Positions 11,330-21,644 of a stretch of DNA of 64,000 nt are shown here, piece by piece; the stretch's first letter is position 1, and each line of letters begins with the position of its first letter. The stretch is from Diospyros lotus. Lineage: Eukaryota; Streptophyta; Magnoliopsida; Ericales; Ebenaceae. Where the stretch lies: contig NC_068350.1 in assembly GCF_014633365.1 (NCBI RefSeq), forward strand, positions 32,665,119-32,729,118, given 5' to 3'. The notes below the pieces were generated by a model that made no database searches, was not told the origin of the DNA, and worked only from the letters and a program-made list of their open reading frames with translations. The position numbers and the translations under genes are program-made.

Positions 11330-12810
11330 GAGATGTTGATTGAGGCGTTGCAGTTGATGCTGAGTCTAGACACACAGGTATGGCAACTAGAGGGGAGGGT
11401 TGAAAAACTGTTTACCCTTCTACACGACCCGGCTTTTCCAGATTCTCAAGATCATGTCGATGATGGTGATGATCTAGATTGAGATGGTGATGATCAGATC
11501 CAGCTTGATCGTGATGATGAGGAGGACTAGACATCTCCATCTATCGTAAGTTTCAAATTCACTTTTATATATTTACACATCATTTTATACTACAATCTTG
11601 TAATGGTTAATTTTTGTTGAGTTGGAGGAGGAAATGGGTAGGGTGGGCAGACGAATTATGCAATATCGGTTGCCATTCCAATTTTGTCATCCACCTTACA
11701 CTAATCCCATTTAACAAAAGGGAATGAAGAAGGGTGTTGTGGCGGAGGGCATAGACTTGGAGATAGTGCCTCCCGGTAAACGATTTGGAGATGATGTCGT
11801 CGTTGGGAGCGGAGGGGACATAAGAGAATGTTCCCTCGTCGAACAATGTAGCACTCGGGATGATGCAGATAACAGAGGAAGTATCGAAGCATCACCCCGA
11901 GCAAGTGAGGGACGATGATCTTAACTCCTATGAGGGTTACACCGAGTACATACGTTCCTAGGATGAAATTGAGTAGGTATAAATAGTCAGTATCTTTTCT
12001 ATTTATATCAGTAATACATTCTCACACTTATAATAATTTTTGCTTATTGTAGGTGTGTCATCGAGCACATGCAACATGTATTGTCGAGTCACGTTCGTGA
12101 GACAGAGGATGAGATGAAATGGTTTGAGAGGCATCACATTGATAACTATTTGTGTTTCCTCCGATCGAGAAGAGTTAAGACACTTTTGTCCTCTGTATGA
12201 TACAAACTACATCATTATGTTGACTTTGCTTTTTGTGAGTGTTGAACACATTATATTACTCATTTTTCGTTGCATCTTTATTTCGTCCATAATCAATGTA
12301 AAACATTTTCTTCTAGGCGTATATGCACATATTTTGGAGTCAGAACTATGTCGACACTAATAGGAATTTTTTGCCTGGTAAGGCGATTGTCCTTAACGAT
12401 TGGAAAAGTTTTGTTGCGAGGACAGTTGGCGATAATATCCCTTGGTGGACGATTCCCTACGTAAGTGTTATTTCATTTAATTGATGGATTTTGTCCCGCA
12501 TAACTAACGTAATATATTACATGCAAGTCTTACTCCCGAGTGTTATATGGAATGAGCATTGGATTCTCGCCAAACTATGTTTGCAGGAGTGAAAAATTGT
12601 TATATCTCCATTGCTTGGTCTGAGGGAAGCAAGCGGTCAAGGGTCGAATCTATGAAGTCATTGGTGAGCCTCTTACCCATTCTCCTGATGTGCAGTCCAT
12701 ATTACAAGCATACTTAGACACTTGCACATCTATATAGAGAATGGGAGGTAGGGAGTCTTGATTCATCAAAGGTGCTTTTGCCTTAGCAACCAGATGGGTA
12801 CTGTATGTAT
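11330..12810 (+). pseudogene. Ulp1 (C48 peptidase)-like transposon-associated remnant
   Basis: Fragments in several plus frames look like exons of a Ulp1-type protein: a helical MLIEALQLMLSLDTQVWQLE block (11330), a segment with FLPGKAIVLNDWKSFVART (12365-12425), and VLLPSVIWNEHWILAKLCLQ (12525-12590), where EHW resembles the catalytic-His block of C48 peptidases. GGRES and FIKGAFALATRWV (12740-12800) follow. I could not identify the catalytic Cys or Asp with certainty. DUF1985 and Ulp1 often occur in the same transposon proteins, but here DUF1985 lies on the opposite strand, so the locus is rearranged. The identification is tentative. Confidence 0.35.
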
Positions 12811-13334
12811 TTAATTAAAATATTATAGTCAATTGAAAACATTCAAATGTTGTCATTTGATAGTTTGACATTAAATTTTGATATTCCTAATACAAAAGCA
12901 ACTGTGGATGCTTCATAATAAAGTACATCGAGAACATCTTAAGGCATACAAATAATCAATGGGTGTCCTGGCAAATGGATGAGGATGTTTGTACCTTTTG
13001 AAAGCAAATTGCAATATTTTTGTAAAAAAGTAGCATTGAACTCGATGGTGAAAAAACTTTGTATAATCGACTTTTATAGATGAGGATTTCTTAGCCAAAC
13101 CCAATATAATCTCATCGCTTTTTTTTTTTGGCATTTTACTTGTGAAATTTATTAATGTTTTCATCATATGACAATTAGAGTTAAATACAATTTAGGTAAA
13201 AATTGATTAATGTGTCCAATTTAATATTATGCGTATCTAATAAATATAAAGTATCACTAAAGCTACAACACAAGAAAACATTTTAGTTTACTTATGTAAC
13301 TCTAAAATAGAAATTATAAGGTTTGTTAGTTAAT
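12811..13334. other. No gene seen
   Basis: AT-rich sequence without codon structure, TSDs or recognisable repeats. Confidence 0.5.
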
Positions 13335-13530
13335 GATTAAGAGTATAATTCATGCATGAAGTCCGATCAACCTTCATCTGATCGATGAAGTTGATGAAGT
13401 CTGTTTGATGAAGCTGATGAAGGGTAAAATTCATGCACGAGGTTCGATTGGACTTCATCCAGCCGATCGGACATCATCTTAGATGAAGTTTGATCGGGCT
13501 TCATCGATCAGACTTTATCCACGGATGATT
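13335..13530. repeat. Cluster of GATGAAGTC / GACTTCATC short repeats, left side of hAT element
   Basis: About ten direct and inverted copies of a GATGAAGT(C/T) word with GATCGGAC links occur here, ending in ATCCACGGATGA just outside the putative hAT terminus. The same motif cluster, in opposite orientation, lies outside the other terminus at 26671-26775. They could be subterminal repeats of a larger element or an older repeat into which the hAT inserted. Confidence 0.5.
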
Positions 13531-13947
13531 AAGGAGTGTGCATTCGGTTATAATCGAACTGCTAGATTTTAGCTAACCGAATTGAATGGCCCCTAAGCAT
13601 ATAACCAAATTGAATTGAATTGACTCGTTACACTAACTGAAATAATCAAAATCGAACTAACCGATTTTGACTTTAAGCTAACCGAATTGAAAATCGAACT
13701 AGAAACCTATTCAAAAATTAGATCGAACCGAATCTAAACAAAAAATCGAACTAATCGATTTTGACTTTGAACTAATCGAATAAAAAATCGAACTGAACAA
13801 AATCGAATCTAAACAAAAAATCAATTTAATCGACTACCCAAATTTTTTAACCAAACTGCACCTAGTCCATATGGAGGAGTATATACTTCTACCTGAAGCT
13901 AATCACACAATTACAATGTCAAAGAAATATAATTAATCTATCACCAC

Positions 13948-16228
13948 TGTAACACTCCGTTTTTCAGGCGTGTTATAACTTAAGAAAATTTTGGAATAAT
14001 ATTTTTTTTATATTCAAAACTACGGCTAAACCATATCATCCTTCATATTCATCCTAAAATTTTCATTCATCTATCTCGAATGAGAATCATCATAACATCA
14101 AATGCGAAAACTAGAATCGAACTTTAATTTTAACATTAACCAATAATAAAGTTATACATCATCATTCTTCAAAACGTTTAGAATTCAAAGTAGCAGAACT
14201 TAAATACATAGGTTACATAAACGTACAACCATTATATCATGCACTTTGCTAAGTGCTATAACATTTCTCTTTCATCCTCATTTCTACTACAATCTCCATC
14301 TAGAACGCTTAAATATTCTAGGGACAAGGTCCAAGTTAGATGATAAATCATCTAAGTAAGGGAACAACTACATATTTCATGCATATATGCAAAATGCAAT
14401 CTGATATCATTCCTTTTGTTTGAATCAATCGCACCCAACTGTTACTCTCCATTTTTACAGTCTCCTTACCAGGTCGAGGTGTATGGGGGTATCCTTGGTA
14501 GAGTAACGGTACCAGTCCCTAATCTCAAACCCCATGCAATGCATGACCAATAATATCATCGTGAACATATGTACATTTTATCATAGTATGTAAATGCAAT
14601 ACATGACATATTCATATCAAGACATGATAACATGATAAAACCATTTACATGAAACCAGGTTTAAGGGACTGCTTACCTTAAACATATATCATAATTTCTT
14701 GATTCTCGTGTCAGGCATCTAATATACTCAATTCAGAACATTAACGTACCTTAACCATCATATTTATTCAAGAATATCAATATTCTATTTTTCCTAATTT
14801 TCTCATACTTTTCTTCTATTTCTTCCTATTTTTCCTTAATAATTCTATACTAAATAATTCCTCAAATATTTTTTCAATTTTTCACTACCATAGTTCTTAA
14901 AATAATTTATGAGAAAAATCACTCATCTTGATTTAGCCTCTCAAGCTTTCTCGATATGCATGTTTTGACTTCGAAACACGTGCCCAATCAATTTCCTAGC
15001 TCTGAGCATGCTTTTTTAGTTCCAAATTAATTCTTATATTTTTTTTCAATTTTTTTGGAGATTTTTTCTTATTTTTTTTCTATTTTTCTTTATTTTTCTC
15101 CATTTTCTTTTCTTTTCTTTTTTTTCCTTTTCCTTTTTTCTTTCTTTCTTTCTTCTTCTTCAACCTCCCGCACGAACAAGGCCTCTCGGCCACCCTCTAT
15201 GCTTGCTGGTCGCCGCACTGCTGGCCTTGTCGTAGCCCTCCCCGACCTTGTCAATCACTGCCCACGCCCATGCAGCCACTGTTGCAGCCGCTGTCGTGCT
15301 TGCTCCGCCGATCGTGGACGTTGCATGCTACCATGGCTGCTGCTTTCGGCCATCTCCGTCGTTGTTGCCCGCCAGACCACCGCCGACCCCCTCCATTGCA
15401 GCCCGTGCCTCCGTCGATCGTCGCCCATCACGCCGACCAATTGCTACTGCCGTGGTTGTGCCCAGTTGCTTCATTCTCCATCTTTTCTTCATTTCCTCTT
15501 TTGCTCTCAGTCTCCCTCTATTTATAAGCTCTCCACCCTTCTCCTTACTACCTTGCCCATCCTTCTTTGCGTGTAAAAGACTCCACTTGCAGCCATAGAG
15601 TTTGCAAGGCATGGCTATGAAATTGCAGAGGCATGGCTTCCCACACCCGGACATGGACAGATATATATATATATATGTAACACTATATATTACATCAATA
15701 TATATATATATAGGAAATTACACATTTAAATCTCAATTTCATCTCTATTACACGTGGGCAATTCTCTAATTGCAATTACACCCTCAAACCTCAAATTAAT
15801 TTGTATTACGATACTTAAAATGTAAAATTAATAACTCAAAACTTATTTGATAAGGACGATTTCGCCCCAATGCCTTCACCGGGCTTTTGTTTCATCACAA
15901 AACCACCTCATACTTGTTCCTTACATAAAATTGGAGCCTTCTCCAGGGTTCCGTTGATTTCTCGGAGATCTCATATGACGATTCGATTTTTTAGCTTGAA
16001 TCATAGTTGTATCACAAATAGTCTCAATTTCGATTTCTTCTAATATCATAAATCTTATCTCGGAACGCTCGTCAATCACATATCATTTTTCTTAAATATT
16101 TACACTCCGGGCATTCTCTATAGTCGATTCGGTATCTCATAACTGTGAAAAATTATATTATAACTCCAATTTATCTAAAAATTTCACTTATGACCACTTG
16201 AGTCTTTTTAAAATTCTCGGGTGTTACA
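13948..16228 (-). mobile_element. Solo LTR A, TGTAACAC family, about 2.28 kb
   Basis: It begins TGTAACACTCCG and ends CTCGGGTGTTACA, the inverted TG...CA ends usual for plant gypsy LTRs. It is flanked by ACCAC on the left (13943-13947) and ACTAC on the right (16229-16233), a probable 5-bp TSD with one change. It is the inverted homologue of LTR B (21645-24277): the block with CACCCAACTGTTACTC and ACCAGGTCGAGGTGTATGGG, the AGATGATAAATCATCT segment and the GC-rich leader at 15170-15450 all recur there in reverse. Frames of up to 173 codons inside (15055-15650) are overlapping low-complexity readings of the leader and not genes. Confidence 0.75.
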
Positions 16229-17719
16229 ACTACTCCTTCCAAACTCAAAACCAATATTATAATTTTAACATATTTTCAACAAAAACCTAGGGCACACATC
16301 TTTCCAAGTATCAAAGATAGAGAAAATTGAAAAGTATTATAACTAATAAGAAAATAGTCAGATCCCATGTACAATTCATGCTTCCATTTATTATAAAATG
16401 ATAGAAATGGCTTCAATCTAGTAGTACAAAGGCACTCAATTTTATCATCAATTTCCAGATATACATAAAATAGAATCTGATAAGCTAACATCAATATTGT
16501 CAAAGGCACATGACACACTTAGGTGCAAAGAATGCTTGAGGCCTAGGCACTACACACAATGTGAAGTGTTTGGGACCATTCTTTTCAATATTGTACTCTA
16601 ATATAAAGAGATGGATGTAAACTCATAAAATCATAAATAACAATAAATCACCATTTGTGCCCATACCATTACCAAATGAATAATTATAAACCAACTTGAT
16701 GAGACTGAAGAGACAAGTGTGTTTGAGTCCTCCAAATCACTATGAACACCTCCATCATATTAACCATCAAATCCATTTTCATCATCCCATGATGGCAATG
16801 GTCCATAATCATCTCTTTGTTGACCCCATTCCTCTAAAGGCAATATCAGGCACAAAAAATCAACAGAATAACAATATATTAAGTATATTTTATGTATTTC
16901 TGTCACATAGAAAGAAATGATCAACGTTTGGGAAGACAAACTGATATGGTTAATGAGCAAGAAAAGATGTCTTCTAGCAAGACAAAATGTCACAATTAGA
17001 CAAATGTACAACCTCAATTGTTGTATGCAATAAGTTAGGTTAAAATAACAATCATTTTCTCAAAAGAAATTGCATCTCATGGTTACTAAAGAACACCACA
17101 AATATAGAAACGTATCGCATATATGATGCAACCAACTATTGTAGTCTTATAGTCCATTTTCTCCTTTTCAATCAATAATAGTACTTGACATATGTTAAGC
17201 AGAAAACAATGAGAAAATATTTAGCTTGATTTCTTAGCCTGCAGTTGCCATTTATCAAATGGAAGAGTTCTAAATGTTAGATTGATGACCAAAAATCAAA
17301 GGTATGCATAAACAAATACTAGAAGAGCATATGATGGAGAAGAAATGTCAAATATCCCATGGACCTTATTACAGCTACAATGACAAGCCTTAATCCCACT
17401 AGGTGGACTTAGCTTACATGAATTCTATCTCTGAAATCATTCATATCCATTGTCATATTCTCTCTAAAATCATTATATTCTATGTCATGTTCAAGAATTT
17501 CCCATCAAGTTCTTTTTGTTCTTCCTAATCACTTTTGATATGCCCTATGGTCTTATAAAGCCAACCCCCCAAAAAAAAAAATATCAATAAGCACATACTG
17601 AGAAAGAGAGCATTTACCTTATCAGTTCTCCTCATATCCTAGGCGTGCCAAATTTTCCTATTATAACTGCCCAAACAAAAATAAGCAATAATAGCTTTAG
17701 AATTACCTAAGGAACAAAC
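16229..17719. other. Sequence between LTR A and SINE, mostly noncoding
   Basis: AT-rich sequence of no recognised family except for the exon-like fragment at 16690-16850. The first bases on the opposite strand (GGAAGGAGTAG next to LTR A) look like a polypurine tract. Confidence 0.4.
16690..16850 (-). pseudogene. Exon-like fragment resembling condensin subunit CAP-H (tentative)
   Basis: The minus strand encodes a compact acidic block: DDYGPLPSWDDENGFDG, a stop, then YDGGVHSDLEDSNTLVS. The D-rich GP..WDDENGFDG plus HSDxEDSNTLVS layout resembles what I know of the plant CAP-H (condensin complex subunit 2) acidic region. A splice-acceptor-like TTGCCTTTAG precedes it and a GT follows shortly after. 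No other CAP-H exons were found nearby, and one in-frame stop interrupts it. If right, it is a host-gene fragment caught between retroelements. Identification is from memory of the family only. Confidence 0.3.
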
Positions 17720-17732
17720 AAAAATAAGCAAC

Positions 17733-17960
17733 CCATGGGCGTAGCATGGATGGTTCTAGGGCAGCAGATTGCATCCAAGGATGCAGGTTCGAGTTATGGC
17801 AGTCGCAGTGTGGACCCTTTTGTGGGGGTGACTCATTGTGGGCACTATGTACTGTGCCTCCTGCCTTGGGGGCCACCGTGTACCGTGATTAACTCCTCCC
17901 ACGTGTGTGGGGGCAGTATGTGGGGGGCTCTTAAGGTGAGGGATTTCACCTTTTGCACCA
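17733..17960 (+). mobile_element. tRNA-derived SINE with perfect 13-bp target-site duplication
   Basis: A 228-bp unit is flanked by the identical 13-mer AAAAATAAGCAAC at 17720-17732 and 17961-17973. Near its start are an A-box-like TAGCATGGATGG (17744) and a B-box-like GGTTCGAGTTA (about 17786), the pol III internal promoter layout of tRNA-derived SINEs. It ends in a T-rich TTTTGCACCA tail. The undecayed TSD suggests a fairly young insertion. Confidence 0.75.
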
Positions 17961-17989
17961 AAAAATAAGCAACAATCATAAGGAAATTT

Positions 17990-20900
17990 TATTTTCCATA
18001 CTTGTCAGTCGGGCGGAAGACCTAAGTGACTCTAATATAGTTGATATTAGAGTTAAACCCTATTTGAAAATTAGGGAATAGCAATTTGGAGACTTAAGAG
18101 GATCCGATATTGATAGGACCAGTTAATAGGAACCCCAAGTAGAGGCTTAGGGGAAAGAGACTAATGGTTCGTAATATGAAATCACTATTTGGAGATTTGA
18201 GGATTATCGGTTGAAGGCTTAGAGGTCATTGGATTTAAGTGCTGTGTAGTGGAAGTGTATGTCTAGGAAAGTTCTGGCTAATGAAAGATTTGGTATTTAA
18301 GTGTGCATTTGTGACCCATATCTCTTTTTTGAGAACTTACCTAGTGTACTATTCACGTACAGACACTATTCCAGTATACGGTTACTATTCTCAGTGAATA
18401 GTAAAAGTTTGTTAGGGACTAGTACAAGCAGAATGATCTAGCTATTGAAATTAGGATCTGATGATATGATTCGGGGGTAAGGTTGACTTAGTAACCATGA
18501 TTATGGATTCGAGAGATTCAGAGACTGTTGATTTGAGATCATTAGTCGAAATCCTTACAATGAAAAATAGGATAACTATGGTTATCGAGGATGATTGAAT
18601 CATTGATGATTAATTTGATGTGACATGGCCTAGCTAAAGAGTTAGGATCAAATGATAAGTATTTTAGAGGGTCATTTAGTGTCTCGAAAATAAGATGTAA
18701 AGATCAGGGATCCAACGGATTGGGTCAAGCAAGAGGCTGAAGATGGCCAAATGATGGAGTATGAGTTGCGCCAATTGATGAGGTGACGGTGGTACAACCA
18801 ATGTGACTCGCAGAGACGGGATAAGGAACCCTAGCAACGTGATGGCATTATTGGTTCGGTGTTCACAGTGACAGATCTGGATCTAGGGACCCACGTGCAG
18901 AGGGCTGATGGATGGCTTGTGGTAAGGTACGGGAGACCCGTCGACCAAAGCATCATAAGGGACTGCATGGGAGACGATCAGATGCTGAAGATCTGGGACA
19001 ACCCAGTAGGGTTTGTACCTTGTATGGGTCTAAGTCCCAATGGTCTAGGGTGCGAGGTGTGTCACTAGCTGAGGTTGAAAAAGGCCAGAAGCTTAGGGAA
19101 TTAACCTAAAATGAGATAGATTGAATATGGACTGGTGTCCTATTTAAAGAATTGTATCGGGGTTTGCAGTCATCTTGGGAGAGGGTGACACGACGAACAA
19201 TGCGATGCTCGAGGAATAGAACACCTTGGTGTCTAGTATGGCAATAAGATCATGAGATGGTCGTGTTTGCAACTGCCTCAAAGAAAGAGATGGGTGGCAC
19301 AAAGGAAAAACTACCTAACGTATGAAATGAACATGGTAGATGCATGCTCGTAAGCCATTTAGGCGCTACCTATGAGGTGATGAAATCACCGGCCGTGATG
19401 AGGGCCAAGAATAAATGTTTTTATAGAAGGAGTTAGACTCGGGACAGCGACAACGAAAGATAGTTCTTGGAGGACTACGATGAGACCGTGTAGTTTTCAC
19501 CCTGGCTAGTCCAAAACCTCGACGATGAGTTGTGAGATGACAATCTCGATTCAAGGGAGGGTTCGGGTACCAAAAAGGCGAGAGTTGCTTGATAGGTCGT
19601 ATTGACCCTAAAAGAATGATAAGGAGACCTAGTCAATAGAAGTTGTGATTACGGTTCAGTATACTAAATAGATTTGTGGAATCATGTAAAGTTGTTGGTG
19701 ATTGACCCGACGAGGAGAACTCGGAAGCACCATGATGAATGGTGGATTGAGAGTAATAGTCGCAAGGAAATAGAGTTCACGAAAGATGATTGGAACCAGA
19801 TATTGTGATCTGATTTGAGATTTTGGAGATAAATCGGTTTGAGATTCTTGAGGAATTTCTTGGAATAATTGATTGAGAATCTAAGGATTCGTGATGAACC
19901 TTTAAAGTTTTAAGGAAAAAATCCAGCGAAGATTGGAGTACCGTAGGTGACGTAAATACGTATCCATTCTAGCTGGTAGTATAGTTATGGATTATCGTCT
20001 TAAAGATGGTGCGAATCTTGGACGTGATCGAGAGAATCAAGTCATGGCAGATGTGCCGCGATAACAGGTCGTAGTAGGAGAAGTTGTAGACCTAGATCGT
20101 TTGAAAATCCAAGAATTTCGATTTTGGAGAATGAAACTCTCGTATGGCTAGACGATTAGTCTAGGTAGCTTAGTGGGCAAATTGGGAGATGTATCGCTGA
20201 GTGATGTTAGTAAGTTATAGAAATAAGGAGCCTACTCTGATATGGTATAGGAACATGCGGTCAGTGAAAAATTGTAAAAAAAAATGCGAAATAATAGGAT
20301 ATATTCTCGGAAGATTTATCGGGATTATTTCTTAATGATGATTGCCAATGATAGCTTAGCTTGAGGATATTGGATGCTTAGTTATAAGTGGCTTGATTGA
20401 GGACGTAAATTATCAGGCTTTGTAAGAGGAGATAATTAAGAATCAATATCTTTTATCTCGAATTTGATGAATTATAAAACAACGGCAAGAGGCTGGGATA
20501 TTTATGATTGATGTGCGATCGAGAAATGAGGCATTCCAGAAATTGGCAATGGAGTCATGATTTGATGATTTGACCAAAGTACCATCTGCATTGAAGTCGC
20601 GTGGTAATTGTGTTTATTAATGATATTGGTGTACTCCTCGGATAGGGAGACGCATGAGGAACATTGAGGATAATGTTAAGGAACATCATGATAGATGTTG
20701 AGAATGGGATTGGCTTGTTAGGTCGTAAGCTAATCGTGAAAAAAATTATGAGAGCACGAGGCTCTATGTTAGTGAATGTGAAATCAAAATTGATTGTCAT
20801 AAGCACCATGAGGATCGGAGTTTTGAAAGGTCAAATGTCCTGATAGATTTCAAAAGTTGGACCAAAAGTTTTGAATAGAGGTTAGGTTCGAGCAAAGGTT

Positions 20901-21644
20901 GGTAACCTGAATCAGTGTAACTCCGAAAAGAGGATCGAGGATTCGTGAGAATTGGCGATTTAGACTGGTCCTGAGAAAAGTATCAAAAGTGACAAGAGTA
21001 GGGTCAATTACAACTCTCAGAGACGGGACAATGAGGCTCTAGAATGACGATAACACCATGGGTGTGTGCTGTTAACAATAGATTGTAGCCTAGGGACTAA
21101 GACAGAAGGCTAGTAATAAGCTTGTGGCTAACATGCCAGAAAAGCTTGTAGGCTGTCTCGCGGTATGGGTTTGGGACAACAGGGTCTGAGTTGCTTAGTG
21201 AACTGCCAAGGAGACGGTCAGATGCCAAAGTTTAGGTAACATCGTGAATGTTATGTTTTGACTAGGATCTAAGTTCCAAGGGATTGGAGTACTGTAATAG
21301 GATCCCTAACTATCTATGAAATGGTTGAAAGTTTTTGAGGTTGACAAATTGTTGTCAGGGGTTTGTGAAATGAACTCTTTGAAATAGTTGTGTCTATGAT
21401 AGGACTCAAGAGAGTCAAAAGAGAATGATCTACTAGATGTAATGAGAGCTTGTGATAGTTCAAAGGATCGAGTTGTGTGTAGTGCAACATGACTGAATGT
21501 TTGCGTGTGGATCACGCTAAGGCACTGAGTGAACTACCTGATGTAAGATTTGGAGCTGATAGCTCGAGTATGTGCTCTCAAGGTTCTAGAGACACAACCA
21601 GAATGGTGAGAATTTTGAGATTTAGAACATATAGGAAGGGAGAA
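17990..21644 (+). mobile_element. Noncoding interior of an LTR element (LARD-like)
   Basis: About 3.6 kb of sequence with higher GC than its surroundings but no retroviral domain in any frame. It ends in a polypurine tract (AGGAAGGGAGAA, 21633-21644) directly before LTR B, so this is the 3' interior of a plus-strand LTR element. Similar blocks at about 18905-19060 and 21140-21290 (sharing TGGGACAAC, GACGATCAGATGC/GACGGTCAGATGC and GGTCTAAGT/GGATCTAAGT words) suggest an internal duplication. The 5' LTR and primer-binding site are not visible. Confidence 0.5.

Noticed and set aside
15055..15654. Several overlapping open frames of 60-173 codons on both strands
   Set aside because: They lie in the GC-rich leader of LTR A, overlap each other in all frames, and give low-complexity Ser/Pro/Arg-rich readings without motifs.
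17744..17796. tRNA gene suggested by A/B-box-like motifs
   Set aside because: No cloverleaf can be drawn, and the unit is flanked by a 13-bp TSD, so it is a SINE head.
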